The notes: generated by a model not told the origin, from the sequence alone. Positions 42,523-50,573 are shown, counted from the stretch's first letter. The stretch: DNA of 64,000 nt from Brevibacillus sp051967035 (GCF_051967035.1 NZ_JBQCKK010000005.1:124001-188000), one strand, 5' to 3'. Program-made: numbers and translations.

Positions 42523-43685
42523 CGGACAGCCCCCCCAACAACGGCAAGGCTCGCGTCCAGCGCTTGAAACAGATCCGCGATCAAGTCTTCCGGATGCTCA
42601 ATCCCTACCGACAGTCTCAGCAATCGGTCACACACGCCGACGTATTCTCTCACTTCCAGCGGCATGTCAGCGTGGGTCTGTGTCGCCGGATACGTACACA
42701 ACGACTCGACGCCACCAAGGCTTTCCGCAAAAGAGACGAGACGCAAATGTTGCAAAAACAAGCCCACCTGCTCCGCAGACCGGACCCGAAAGGAAACCAT
42801 CCCGCTAAAACCGCTTGCCTGACTCGCCTGGATCGCATGCCCGGGATGCTCTTCCAGTCCAGGGTAGAATACTTCGGAGACAGCCGGATGCTCCTGCAGC
42901 TTTTTCGCCACAGCCAGCGCGTTTGCCTGATGTCTTTCCATGCGCAGCGCCAATGTCTTCATGCCGCGTACCAACAGCCAGCTGTCTTGCGGGCCCAATA
43001 CCGCGCCAATGGAATTGTGCAAAAACCGGATTTTTTCCGACAACTCCTCTCCTTTTGTCACGATCAGTCCGGCCAGCACATCGTTGTGGCCGCCCAGGTA
43101 CTTCGTCGCGCTGTGCAGCACGATATCTGCGCCAAGCTCCAGCGGGCGTTGACAATACGGGGTCATGAACGTATTGTCGACAATCGTCAAAAGTCCATGC
43201 CGCTTTGCCAGCTCGGTGATTTGGCGAATATCGGTAATCTGCATGAGCGGGTTCGTCGGCGTCTCGACGAAGATCGCCTTTGTCTCGGCCCGCAGCGCGT
43301 TTTGCACCGCTTCCAGGTCGCGCAGGTCTACGTAGGTAAAAGACAGGCCGTAGCGGGAAAGCACCTGCTCGAACAAGCGATACGTCCCTCCGTACAAATC
43401 GAGCGACACAAGGAGATGGTCCCCCTGGGAAAACAATCCCATCACCGTATGGACCGCCGCCATTCCCGATGCGCAGGCAAAGCCGGCATCGCCTGATTCC
43501 GCCTCGGCAATCGCTTCTTCCAATACGGCACGGGTCGGATTTGCCGTACGTGTATAATCATAGCCTGTGCTCTGCCCCAATGCCGGGTGGCGGTATGCGG
43601 TGGCATAGTAGACAGGAAAGCTGATCGCTCCCGTTTTCTCTTCTCTGCCTACGCCTGCCTGAACTAATTTGGTTTCCAATCTCAT
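42519..43685 (-). CDS. metI: Cystathionine gamma-synthase / O-acetylhomoserine sulfhydrylase (MetI)
   Basis: PLP enzyme of the same family as metC (388 aa from the ATG at 43685; GGGAGG upstream, a TTG two codons earlier is possible). Features are FPVYYATAYRHPAL near 22, YDYTRTANPTRAVLEEAIAEAESG near 42-65, CASGMAAVHTVMGLFSQGDHLLVS near 70-93, and the PLP Lys in VLHSATKYLGGHNDVLAG near 188-205. MetI condenses an activated homoserine with cysteine or sulfide, and MetC then cleaves cystathionine to homocysteine. First gene after the riboswitch. It shares extensive similarity with metC, an old tandem duplication. Confidence 0.86.
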   Translation of the reverse strand: MRLETKLVQAGVGREEKTGAISFPVYYATAYRHPALGQSTGYDYTRTANPTRAVLEEAIAEAESGDAGFACASGMAAVHTVMGLFSQGDHLLVSLDLYGGTYRLFEQVLSRYGLSFTYVDLRDLEAVQNALRAETKAIFVETPTNPLMQITDIRQITELAKRHGLLTIVDNTFMTPYCQRPLELGADIVLHSATKYLGGHNDVLAGLIVTKGEELSEKIRFLHNSIGAVLGPQDSWLLVRGMKTLALRMERHQANALAVAKKLQEHPAVSEVFYPGLEEHPGHAIQASQASGFSGMVSFRVRSAEQVGLFLQHLRLVSFAESLGGVESLCTYPATQTHADMPLEVREYVGVCDRLLRLSVGIEHPEDLIADLFQALDASLAVVGGAVR

Positions 43686-43723
43686 ACGCAACTCTCTCCC
43701 TCCCATGATGTGCGAGGGGCATG

Positions 43724-43756
43724 AAAAAAAGCCCCCTTTTCTCTGAAAGAAGGCTT
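43724..43756 (-). terminator. Riboswitch-controlled terminator before metI
   Basis: On the minus strand AAAGCCTTCTTT pairs over 12 bp (including U-G pairs) with AAAGGGGGCTTT across a short loop, followed by seven T. It lies between the SAM aptamer and the metI ATG. The 5' arm segment CCTTC can alternatively pair with GAAGG at the aptamer 3' edge, a plausible antiterminator. Confidence 0.8.
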
Positions 43757-43782
43757 TGTTTACGTCACCGTAAGCAAGACCT

Positions 43783-43905
43783 TCTCATCTTTCAGAGTTA
43801 CATAACTCTGCAGGAATTAGCACCATTATCTCCCCGTATGAACGAACATACGGTTGATTGGTTGCCGGGCATCATCGGGCCAGTCCCTCCGCCTCTCTGG
43901 ATAAG
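43783..43905 (-). ncRNA. SAM-I (S-box) riboswitch upstream of metI-metC
   Basis: Textbook S-box landmarks on the minus strand, in order: CTTATCCAGAGAGGCGGAGG from 43905 (P1 5' strand and K-turn side), then ACTGGCCCGATGATGCCCGG (the SAM-binding core and P2), CAACC, a hairpin of CCGTATG/CATACGG, GGTGCTAATTCCTGC, a hairpin of CAGAGTTATGTAACTCTG, and P1 closing with GATGAG at 43788-43783. SAM binding is expected to release the downstream terminator and shut off methionine synthesis genes. Confidence 0.97.
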
Positions 43906-43934
43906 AAGTTTTGCTATTCAATTTGAATGACCTA

Positions 43935-43964
43935 ATACTAAAGGATACGACGGTTTCTTGTCAA
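43935..43964 (-). promoter_or_regulatory. Sigma-A promoter of the metI-metC operon
   Basis: Minus-strand TTGACA (43964-43959), 18-nt spacer, TAGTAT (43940-43935), 30 nt before the SAM-I aptamer. Confidence 0.7.
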
Positions 43965-43996
43965 CAGGATTTTCCATTATTGTGCAGAAGTCCGGA

Positions 43997-44452
43997 TCAG
44001 GCGTTTTTCAGCGCGGTCATGACCTGATTGTCCAGCTTTGCGGCCGCATTTTTGTCGTACGTCTTTTCGTACTGCGGCTCTACGGAAATGCGCGAGCCGT
44101 AAAACATCACGTCCCGGACGGAGTCGATGGCAATCTCCACCACCGCCAGCTTCAGCGGAACGCCCTCCAGCCGCTCGGCTTTGAGCGCCGCGCGTCCGTT
44201 GATCGCAAAAGAGGAGCCAGCGCCGATCAGATGCAGAACGACCTGCGGCTCTTTGGCAATATTGGCGAGTATGCGCGAGCGGGTATCCACGGCAAAGCGG
44301 ATGAGTCCGTTGTTCACCGCATATGTCCAGGACAAGGAACTGAGCGATGGCGCCCCTGTCTCGTGATCGACTGTGCCCAGTGTGACAAATCGCTCTTTTT
44401 GCAGGAGCGCGAACAGTTCTTCTGACAAGGTTTGGGATACGGTTTCAGCCAT
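43997..44452 (-). CDS. Pyridoxamine 5'-phosphate oxidase-family flavin-binding protein
   Basis: 151-residue split-barrel protein. The PNPOx-like N-terminal half reads LFALLQKERFVTLGTVDHETGAPSLSSLSWTYAVNNGLIRFAVDTRSRILANIAKEPQVVLHLIG, the typical beta-barrel with the FMN/F420-binding stretch around RFAVDTRSRILANI. It is too short to be true PdxH and lacks its C-terminal motif, so a general flavin-dependent reductase or a heme-degrading relative is possible. ATG at 44452, GAGGAGG upstream. Divergent from the DUF5665 gene; a dyad lies at its promoter. Confidence 0.8.
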   Translation of the reverse strand: MAETVSQTLSEELFALLQKERFVTLGTVDHETGAPSLSSLSWTYAVNNGLIRFAVDTRSRILANIAKEPQVVLHLIGAGSSFAINGRAALKAERLEGVPLKLAVVEIAIDSVRDVMFYGSRISVEPQYEKTYDKNAAAKLDNQVMTALKNA

Positions 44453-44471
44453 TCGGATGCCTCCTCGTAAA

Positions 44472-44491
44472 CGTATGTACGTCTATTGTAC
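44472..44491 (-). promoter_or_regulatory. Promoter -10 with adjacent dyad upstream of the PNPOx-like gene
   Basis: ACGTA-N2-TACGT palindrome (44472-44483) directly downstream of a minus-strand TACAAT (44491-44486), placed where a repressor would cover the transcription start. No -35 of good quality. Confidence 0.35.
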
Positions 44492-44599
44492 CCTTCCTGT
44501 CTGACATTAGGCAAACGTTTCCTCCCCACCTTGCTTCTGCCTGTTTTTTTCCCTAAACTGGTAGATAACCCATGGAATCGGATAAGGAGGTTGGAAAAA

Positions 44600-44935
44600 G
44601 TGGCACCTACGCCTACAGATCGGCTGATGCAGCAAATCGACCAGGTCCTCCAGGAGTTGCAGGAAGTGCGGAAACTGAACGCGCGCATGGATAAAATCGC
44701 CCTGTTTCTGGAAGATATCCGGCTCGCAGACGTGATTCAAAACTACACTGCCCCGCGCAAGCTGCTCTGGATCAATTTCCTCGCAGGACTTGCCCGGGGT
44801 CTTGGCTTGACGATTGGAACAGCGATCATTCTCACGTTGCTCGGCTCGCTGTTGACTCAGTTTCTTTCGATCCCGATTCTCGGCGATTACATCCGCCAGC
44901 TGGTCGAGTATGTACAGACCTACAAGCAGCCGTAA
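44600..44935 (+). CDS. DUF5665-like small membrane protein
   Basis: 111 residues from the GTG at 44600, which AAGGAGG precedes by 9 nt; an open stretch upstream lacks coding character. An amphipathic N-terminal coiled coil (DRLMQQIDQVLQELQEVRKLNARMDKI) is followed by RLADVIQNYTAPRKLLWINFLAGLARGLGLTIGTAIILTLLGSLLTQF, a conserved loop and TM helix, and a second amphipathic segment. It resembles DUF5665, of unknown function. Convergent with the following secreted-protein gene, only 6 nt apart. Confidence 0.75.
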   Translation: MAPTPTDRLMQQIDQVLQELQEVRKLNARMDKIALFLEDIRLADVIQNYTAPRKLLWINFLAGLARGLGLTIGTAIILTLLGSLLTQFLSIPILGDYIRQLVEYVQTYKQP

Positions 44936-44941
44936 CTGCGC

Positions 44942-46318
44942 CTACTTGCCGCTTCTTTTGACGCGGTCCTCGTCATCGTCGTCGTCGCGATCGTCGTCAC
45001 GGTCCCCCTCCCATTTGCCCTCGTGCTTTTTCCAGTAGCCGTAGGCTTTTCCATGGGGTTGGTTGTGGCTGTCCTTTTCCTTGTTGTCCCTGCCGCCATC
45101 CTTCTTTGGCGCATGGGTGATTTTCGTATGCAGCGCGATGTCTGCCTGTTTCACCAGCTTGCCTTTCGCATACAGCTCCAGACGGACGGTTTGGGCTGCC
45201 AGCGCACGGCTTTTATCGGAGAACGTCAGGCTGTATTCGCCTTTGTCGTTCGGCTTGATCTGCTTTTTCTTGCCGTCCGGGGTGACAACGACAAGCTTTT
45301 CGTCTTGTTTCGCATCCAAGCCCTTGACGGTGCCTTTGAGCTGAATCGCCTTTTTCTTCGGGTCGTACACCGCCGTTCCGGCAATGGCATAAGCCGCGCC
45401 AGGATCTTTGTCCGGTACGTTAATGACATCCACCGCGATCGTGTCGGCGTCGACTTTTTTCCCGTCTGCATATACCTCGATCAGCGCTTCGCCGCTCGCA
45501 GCCTTTGCCTTCACGTCCTTGACCGTCACGCTGAAGCTGTCTACGCCGTCCCACAGCTGCTTCGGCTTCGCCTCTGCTTGCGTACCGTTGTAGGAGACGA
45601 CAACCTTGTCCGCTCCGCTTTTGACGACACCCTTTACCTGCCACTCGGCTTTTTTGGCATCGTACACCGAAAAGGCATAGATCAGCCTGTCTTTCTCTTC
45701 TTCAGCCTGCGGGATGAGCTTGACTTTTTCACTGTCCGCCAACAGACGGCCCGCATACGCCTGCACGGTTACATATTGCACGGAAGTCGATTGGGGCGTG
45801 GTGAAGCTGACGGTAAAAGATCGCTCGCTTGTCGGCACTGCCTCGATGCTGTCGCCGTTCGGCTTGGTGATGACAACCTTGGTCACGTCCGGCGTCACGA
45901 TGCCTTTGATGTACACCTTTCCGTTCTCGGTTTGGGCGCTCACGCTGACCAGTTTCTCATCCGCCTGGGCGGGGCGAACCTCCAGCCAGATGTCGTCGTA
46001 ATAGTCGCGATACACGCGCTCCCACTCCGTCTTGTTCGTTTCCATGTAGGTTTGCAGCTTGGTATTCAACTGGGTGGGTTCTACAATCAGGTACAAATGG
46101 TCGGCCTGGTTTTTCAGCAGCATGTTCAACGTGGCCGGATCGTTTTTGGCAAGCTGTTTCAGGTGATATCGGGTAACCTGCTTGCCTTCGTCGTTCATCA
46201 CAACCTTGATCGCTGGCGCGTCGTTTGAACTGGCATCTGCAAAAATCGGGGTCAGGCAGCCGAGGAGTCCTGCCGCCGCAACCACCGCCAATACGGGCTT
46301 GTTCATGATCTTTTTCAT
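44942..46318 (-). CDS. Secreted multi-domain protein with Asp/Arg-rich tail
   Basis: 458 residues from the ATG at 46318 (GGGGGGAG upstream). The signal peptide ends near ...PIFADASS. After an N-terminal helical domain (about 30-115, KVVMNDEGKQVTRYHLKQLAKNDPATLNMLL) there are at least three Ig-like beta units, recognisable by repeated VYIKGIVTPDVTKVVI, WQVKGVVKSGADKVVVSYNG and IQLKGTVKGLDAKQDEKLVVVTPDGKK. Each has the pattern hydrophobic-KG-V-x6-KVVV, so it is an internal repeat. The C-terminus is strongly charged (HAPKKDGGRDNKEKDSHNQPHGK, then an Asp/Arg run). The tail could bind cations or wall polymers. No known family. Confidence 0.75.
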   Translation of the reverse strand: MKKIMNKPVLAVVAAAGLLGCLTPIFADASSNDAPAIKVVMNDEGKQVTRYHLKQLAKNDPATLNMLLKNQADHLYLIVEPTQLNTKLQTYMETNKTEWERVYRDYYDDIWLEVRPAQADEKLVSVSAQTENGKVYIKGIVTPDVTKVVITKPNGDSIEAVPTSERSFTVSFTTPQSTSVQYVTVQAYAGRLLADSEKVKLIPQAEEEKDRLIYAFSVYDAKKAEWQVKGVVKSGADKVVVSYNGTQAEAKPKQLWDGVDSFSVTVKDVKAKAASGEALIEVYADGKKVDADTIAVDVINVPDKDPGAAYAIAGTAVYDPKKKAIQLKGTVKGLDAKQDEKLVVVTPDGKKKQIKPNDKGEYSLTFSDKSRALAAQTVRLELYAKGKLVKQADIALHTKITHAPKKDGGRDNKEKDSHNQPHGKAYGYWKKHEGKWEGDRDDDRDDDDDEDRVKRSGK

Positions 46319-46454
46319 TGGTGTCTCCCCCCTTGTATGTTTGCCACTCAGCCCTTGTCTCCTGCGGGCACCCATACAGACGAAACGATTTTTGCAAAAG
46401 TTGCACGGCGACCGAAAACACGTCTTCCTACCCACGAAAGCACGCTCTCCCGAC

Positions 46455-46508
46455 AAAAAAAGACCCTCTCCGCCGCCGAACGAATCGGAGTCGGAAAGAG
46501 TCTTTTTT
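46455..46508 (-). terminator. Terminator of the ylaH operon
   Basis: Long imperfect hairpin (about 20 paired bases including G-U) with AAAAAAAGAC on one side and GTCTTTTTT on the other; 11 nt after the stop of the 90-residue gene. Confidence 0.7.
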
Positions 46509-46518
46509 CACGTATTCC

Positions 46519-46791
46519 CTAGTTGTATTTCGGTTCGTTTTCAATCGCGACCAGCAACGACTCGACGGTTTCAGCCGGATATCTGCTTTCGAGCGGGGGT
46601 GCCGTTTCCTGCTTGGCGGAAAGGACGTACCAGCCGCCCTCCCGGCGATACGCAAGCTCGCTCAGCCCGTGGTCCTCCTGCAGCAGCTGCAAGAAAAACG
46701 CCGCCGTCTCCCCGGCCGACAGATCGTCCGGTCTCGCATCGGCCACCACTTGAATTTGCAGCCAGTTAAAGAGGGCATCATCACGTTTCAC
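46519..46791 (-). CDS. Small conserved-looking protein downstream of ylaH
   Basis: 90 residues from the GTG at 46791 (GGGAGGC upstream). It overlaps the ylaH stop by 11 nt, so translation is probably coupled. Sequence: ALFNWLQIQVVADARPDDLSAGETAAFFLQLLQEDHGL, then a short beta stretch (YRREGGWYVLSA), and LESRYPAETVESLLVAIENEPKYN. It looks like a folded cytosolic domain. I recognise no family, although the position in the yla cluster suggests an uncharacterised yla-type gene. Confidence 0.7.
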   Translation of the reverse strand: MKRDDALFNWLQIQVVADARPDDLSAGETAAFFLQLLQEDHGLSELAYRREGGWYVLSAKQETAPPLESRYPAETVESLLVAIENEPKYN

Positions 46792-47128
46792 CAGGGCCGC
46801 CTCCCTTTCGTTCCGCTTGCTCCGGTTTGATTCTCAGCTTGACGATGACCAGAATGACAATCGCGACCAGCATGGCGCTCTTCACCGGGAGCTGCACGTC
46901 CAAAATGGCAAAGATCAGCGCCCCGACGAACAGGAGGAGGTACAGGAGCAAGGTTTTCAGGATCGGCATGCGAATCACCGTCGCAAATCCCAGGTAGTAG
47001 ACGATAATTAATTGCACAAACAAAATCCAGGCCCGATTCTGGTCCGCCCACAGTCGAAAGCTGTCGTAGGCGCTCAGTTGATCCGGATTGGCCGGTACAT
47101 AGGTGGAAGCAAGCTGTATCCAGTCCAT
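46781..47128 (-). CDS. ylaH: YlaH-like membrane protein
   Basis: 115 residues with three hydrophobic helices (about 33-52, 58-75, 78-95) and a basic C-terminal tail (KLRIKPEQAERKGGG). The pattern WILFVQLIIVYYLGFATVIRMPILKTLLLYLLLFVGALIFAILDVQLPVKSA agrees with YlaH as I remember it. Position next to typA (ylaG) with gpx between supports the name. Function unknown. ATG at 47128, GGAGAG upstream. Followed by the overlapping 90-residue gene. Confidence 0.75.
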   Translation of the reverse strand: MDWIQLASTYVPANPDQLSAYDSFRLWADQNRAWILFVQLIIVYYLGFATVIRMPILKTLLLYLLLFVGALIFAILDVQLPVKSAMLVAIVILVIVKLRIKPEQAERKGGGPGET

Positions 47129-47339
47129 TACATATCTCTCCTGTAAGGCAAAAGTCCGCGTCCTCTCACAGCAACGGGAAGGACCCGCGTTTTTGTATGT
47201 ATCTTTTTTACTTTATCAGGTGATGGAATTCCTGTCAAAAAGGAGTAGCCTGCACTTGGCGCCTCGAACATGCTAGCCTGCCTTTTCGCGGACATGCTAT
47301 GATGAGAGAGTCGCACACTTAGAAAAAGGTGGGAAAAAC

Positions 47340-47813
47340 ATGAGCCTGTACGATATTTCTGTCAAGACGATTTCCGGAGAAGAACAGACGCTTGCCGCAT
47401 ACAAAGGACGCGTCCTGTTGATCGTCAACACGGCCAGCCAGTGCGGATTGACGCCGCAGTACAAAGGCTTGCAGGAGCTGTACACGCGCTACGCGGACAA
47501 AGACTTCAGTGTTCTCGGCTTTCCGTGCAACCAGTTTGCCGCGCAAGAGCCTGGCAGCGAAGAGGAGATTGCGGCGTTCTGCGATCGCAACTACGGCGTG
47601 ACCTTCCCGTTGTTTGCCAAAATCGACGTAAACGGCCCGACTGCCCATCCTCTGTACCAGTACCTGAAAGCCAACGCTCCGGAAGGCCAGGGGGAAGAGA
47701 TCGAATGGAACTTCGCCAAATTCCTCGTGGACAAAGAGGGCCGCGTCGTCAAGCGCATCGGCGCCCGCGTCCAGCCGGAAGACGTGGCGGCTGACATCGA
47801 GCGCCTCTTGTAA
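47340..47813 (+). CDS. Glutathione peroxidase-family thiol peroxidase
   Basis: 157-residue thioredoxin-fold peroxidase. The catalytic Cys form (not Sec) is NTASQCGLTPQYKGLQELY near residues 31-49, the second block LGFPCNQFAAQEPGSEEEI near 59-77 supplies Gln and the resolving Cys, and WNFAKFLVDKEG near 120-131 the Trp/Asn. Such bacterial enzymes use thioredoxin rather than glutathione. ATG at 47340, AGGTGG upstream. It interrupts the typA-ylaH pair on the opposite strand, with a bidirectional terminator after it. Confidence 0.92.
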   Translation: MSLYDISVKTISGEEQTLAAYKGRVLLIVNTASQCGLTPQYKGLQELYTRYADKDFSVLGFPCNQFAAQEPGSEEEIAAFCDRNYGVTFPLFAKIDVNGPTAHPLYQYLKANAPEGQGEEIEWNFAKFLVDKEGRVVKRIGARVQPEDVAADIERLL

Positions 47814-47836
47814 AATTTGGATCACTCACCAACCAA

Positions 47837-47875
47837 AAAGCCGCTTTGCCCTCCGACGAAGGACAAAGCGGCTTT
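47837..47875. terminator. Bidirectional terminator between gpx and typA
   Basis: Perfect 12-bp stem AAAGCCGCTTTG/CAAAGCGGCTTT (47837-47848, 47864-47875) between convergent genes. Confidence 0.85.
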
Positions 47876-47908
47876 GATCGTTTCTCGCCAGGCGCTGTGC
47901 ACTGACGC

Positions 47909-49750
47909 TTACGCTTGCGGCTGTGCTTCCCAGCGCTTTTGCTTTTCGTAGCGCTCGCGATCCGATTTGTTCAAATACTTTTTGCGCAGACGGACGGATT
48001 GTGGCGTAACTTCGCACAACTCGTCGTCGTTCAAATACTCCAGTGCCTCTTCCAGCGTCAAAAGGCGAGGCGTCTTCATTTTCACCGTCTCGTCCTTCGT
48101 TGCGGAGCGGACGTTTGTCGCGTGCTTCTCTTTGCACACGTTGACGGTCAAGTCGTTGTCGCGGTTGTGCTCGCCCACGATCATGCCTTCATAGACTTCC
48201 GTCCCCGGCGTAATGAACATGGTGCCGCGATCCTCGACAGACATCAGCCCGTACGTAGTGGCGGTCCCGGTCTCGTGGGAAATCAGCACGCCTGCATGAC
48301 GTCCGCCCACAGCGCCCTGCACGAGCGGACGATAGCTGTCAAAGGAATGGTTGAGAATGCCGTATCCGCGCGTGATCGTCAAGAACTCCGTGCGGTAGCC
48401 GATCAGTCCGCGGGAAGGAATGATGAACTCCAGGCGCACCTGGCCAAAGCCATTATTTATCATGTTGACCATCTCGGCCTTGCGTTGGCCCAGCGTCTCC
48501 ATGACAGCTCCGGTGTATTCTTCCGGCACGTCGATGACGAGGAACTCGGCCGGCTCCATTTTTTGGCCGTCGATCATCCGCACGATCACCTCCGGCTTGG
48601 ACACAGCCAGCTCGAAGCCTTCGCGGCGCATGTTCTCCACCAGGATGGACAGATGCAATTCACCGCGTCCCGATACAATAAACGCATCCGGTGAATCGGT
48701 TTCCTCCACCCGAAGAGACACATCTGTCTCCAGCTCAGCCATCAGGCGATCGCGAAGCTTGCGGGAGGTGACGTGTTTTCCTTCGCGGCCTGCAAACGGG
48801 CTGTTGTTCACCAAAAACGTCATTTGCAGCGTCGGCTCGTCGATTTTCAGCAGAGGCAGCGCATCCGGGTGATCGACATGGCAAACGGTCTCGCCTACGT
48901 TGATATCGTCAATCCCGGCGATCGCCACAATGTCTCCTGCTCGCGCCGTTTTTTGTTCCACGCGCTGCAAGCCGGAGAAGCCGAACAGCTTTTGAATCCG
49001 CGCTTTTTTCACTTCGCCGTTGCGCGTGGTGACCGATACCATTTCATTTACATTCATGGTTCCGCGATAAATGCGGCCAATCCCGATACGACCCAAAAAG
49101 TCGTTATAATCCAGCATGGTTACTTGCATTTGGAGTGGTGCGTTTTCATCGGCATCAGGTGCAGGCATGTGTTCGACAATGGTGTCGAAAAGCGGACGAA
49201 GATCGCCTTCCAGTTTATCCGGCGCCAATCCGGCGATGCCCTGGAGACCGGAAGCGTAAACGATTGGGAAGTCCAGCTGCTCTTCCGTTGCATCCAGGTC
49301 GATAAACAGGTCGTATACTTCGTTGATGACTTCTTGAGGACGTGCGTTGTCGCGGTCTACCTTGTTCACGACAACAATCGGGGTAACTTTTGCTTCGAGC
49401 GCCTTTTTCAGGACGAAACGCGTTTGTGGCATACAGCCTTCAAATGCGTCGACAATCAAAAGGACGCCGTCCACCATGCTCATGATCCGTTCTACCTCGC
49501 CGCCGAAGTCGGCATGGCCTGGCGTATCCAAAATGTTGATGGTGAACTCTTTGTATTTGACGGACGTGGTTTTCGCCAAGATGGTAATTCCGCGTTCCCG
49601 CTCCAGGTCGTTGGAGTCCATCATTCTCTCCTCGATCTGCTGGTTGCTGCGGAATGTGCCCGATTGGATCAAAAGCTTGTCAACCAACGTTGTTTTTCCA
49701 TGGTCAACGTGGGCGATGATGGCAATGTTGCGTATGTCAAGACGCTTCAT
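47909..49750 (-). CDS. typA: Ribosome-associated GTPase TypA/BipA
   Basis: Translation GTPase (613 aa) related to EF-G/LepA that acts on the 70S ribosome, important in stress and ribosome assembly. G1 is AHVDHGKTTL near residue 13-22, switch II DTPGHADFGGEVERIM near 76, and G4 NKVDRDNARP near 130. BipA-specific C-terminal blocks follow: IPSRGLIGYRTEFLTITRGYGILNHSFD and HERDNDLTVN-like EHNRDNDLTVNVCKEKHATNVR. The ATG at 49750 (GAGGAGG upstream) gives MKRLDIRNIAIIAH; the 37-codon open extension is discarded. Equivalent to B. subtilis YlaG. Confidence 0.97.
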   Translation of the reverse strand: MKRLDIRNIAIIAHVDHGKTTLVDKLLIQSGTFRSNQQIEERMMDSNDLERERGITILAKTTSVKYKEFTINILDTPGHADFGGEVERIMSMVDGVLLIVDAFEGCMPQTRFVLKKALEAKVTPIVVVNKVDRDNARPQEVINEVYDLFIDLDATEEQLDFPIVYASGLQGIAGLAPDKLEGDLRPLFDTIVEHMPAPDADENAPLQMQVTMLDYNDFLGRIGIGRIYRGTMNVNEMVSVTTRNGEVKKARIQKLFGFSGLQRVEQKTARAGDIVAIAGIDDINVGETVCHVDHPDALPLLKIDEPTLQMTFLVNNSPFAGREGKHVTSRKLRDRLMAELETDVSLRVEETDSPDAFIVSGRGELHLSILVENMRREGFELAVSKPEVIVRMIDGQKMEPAEFLVIDVPEEYTGAVMETLGQRKAEMVNMINNGFGQVRLEFIIPSRGLIGYRTEFLTITRGYGILNHSFDSYRPLVQGAVGGRHAGVLISHETGTATTYGLMSVEDRGTMFITPGTEVYEGMIVGEHNRDNDLTVNVCKEKHATNVRSATKDETVKMKTPRLLTLEEALEYLNDDELCEVTPQSVRLRKKYLNKSDRERYEKQKRWEAQPQA

Positions 49751-49779
49751 GTGAACCTCCTCTGTTATGCATACCTTCC

Positions 49780-49808
49780 ATATTAACAGGTCGTGAAACA
49801 CCGCACAA
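49780..49808 (-). promoter_or_regulatory. Candidate promoter of typA
   Basis: Minus-strand TTGTGC (49808-49803), 17-nt spacer, TAATAT (49785-49780); 29 nt before the ATG. Confidence 0.55.
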
Positions 49809-49835
49809 TGGGCATTTTTACTTCGGAACACTTCC

Positions 49836-49865
49836 GGATTGGCGTGAGCGACAATCGCCATACTA
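49836..49865 (+). promoter_or_regulatory. Candidate sigma-G/F promoter for the second YhcN-type lipoprotein
   Basis: CATACTA (49859-49865), a perfect forespore -10 of the CATnnTA type, preceded by an 18-nt spacer and GGATT (49836-49840). It lies 20 nt upstream of the ATG at 49886. Confidence 0.55.
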
Positions 49866-49885
49866 AAGGCAGGAGGTGGTCTGCC

Positions 49886-50503
49886 ATGAGGAAAAACGGG
49901 CCAAGCTATTTCATCGGTTTGTTCTTGATTGCAGCAACAGCTGTCGGGTGCGCGTCTTCAGGCGCAGGACCTGACGCGGGGGCACAAACGCAAAGCAGCT
50001 CGCATCCCCAAACGCCGCTGACGCGCACAAGCATCGGTCACGACTTCAACGCCTATACGCACGGACAAAGCGTCCGCAACCCCCTCAAAGGGTACACCTC
50101 AACCGGCTTCCAGCAAGATTTGGCCGAGCAGCTGACAAAAGCGGCCGATGATGTTCCGGGCGTCGATCGGGCTACCGTGGTCGTTAACGGCCAGGACGCC
50201 GTCATCGGCATTCGCGTGCGCGACAATCTGGGCGAGCCGCAGGCAAACGTCATCGAGCAGCAGGTCTACTCTGCTTGCCGGGCGGTCTCGCCGACCTTGC
50301 GCATGCAGGTTTCGTCCGACCAGGCCGTGTTTGAGCGTGTGCGTGCGATCAACGCGCGGCTTTACGAGGACGCGACGCAACGCGCCAATGAGAGTATGCA
50401 CGGACGCAGCGCGGCAGAGCAAAAAACAAGCACCGCCTCGACCGAATTCACCAGACTTCTGCACGATCTGCGCACGGCGCTCCAGCAGCCGCCGCGGTCA
50501 TGA
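49886..50503 (+). CDS. YhcN/YlaJ-family spore lipoprotein (second copy)
   Basis: 205-residue lipoprotein. ATG at 49886 with a perfect AGGAGGTG; the upstream open frame is discarded. Lipobox AVGC is near residue 22, then a Ser/Gln/Thr-rich linker. The YhcN/YlaJ domain (about 75-165) has LAEQLTKAADDVPGVDRATVVVNGQDAVIGIRVRDNLGEPQANVIEQQVYSACRAVSPTLRMQVSSD. A short C-terminal helix follows. Paralogue of the ylaJ product; both sit beside yla-type genes. Expected to lie on the forespore or spore inner membrane. The sigma-G-like promoter fits. Confidence 0.88.
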   Translation: MRKNGPSYFIGLFLIAATAVGCASSGAGPDAGAQTQSSSHPQTPLTRTSIGHDFNAYTHGQSVRNPLKGYTSTGFQQDLAEQLTKAADDVPGVDRATVVVNGQDAVIGIRVRDNLGEPQANVIEQQVYSACRAVSPTLRMQVSSDQAVFERVRAINARLYEDATQRANESMHGRSAAEQKTSTASTEFTRLLHDLRTALQQPPRS

Positions 50504-50524
50504 TCGGGGACGTCTGTCACGTAA

Positions 50525-50555
50525 AAGAGGTGCGGACATGTCTCCCGCACCTCTT
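50525..50555. terminator. Bidirectional terminator between the lipoprotein gene and speD
   Basis: AAGAGGTGCGG (50525-50535) with CCGCACCTCTT (50545-50555), 11-bp perfect stem. Confidence 0.8.
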
Positions 50556-50573
50556 GAATCCTCTTTTCGATTG

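Noticed and set aside
44942..45010. Asp/Arg-rich tail of the secreted protein as a frameshift artefact
   Set aside because: The tail stays in frame to a stop and is preceded by a charged linker of the same character. A frameshift would more likely give a mixed composition.
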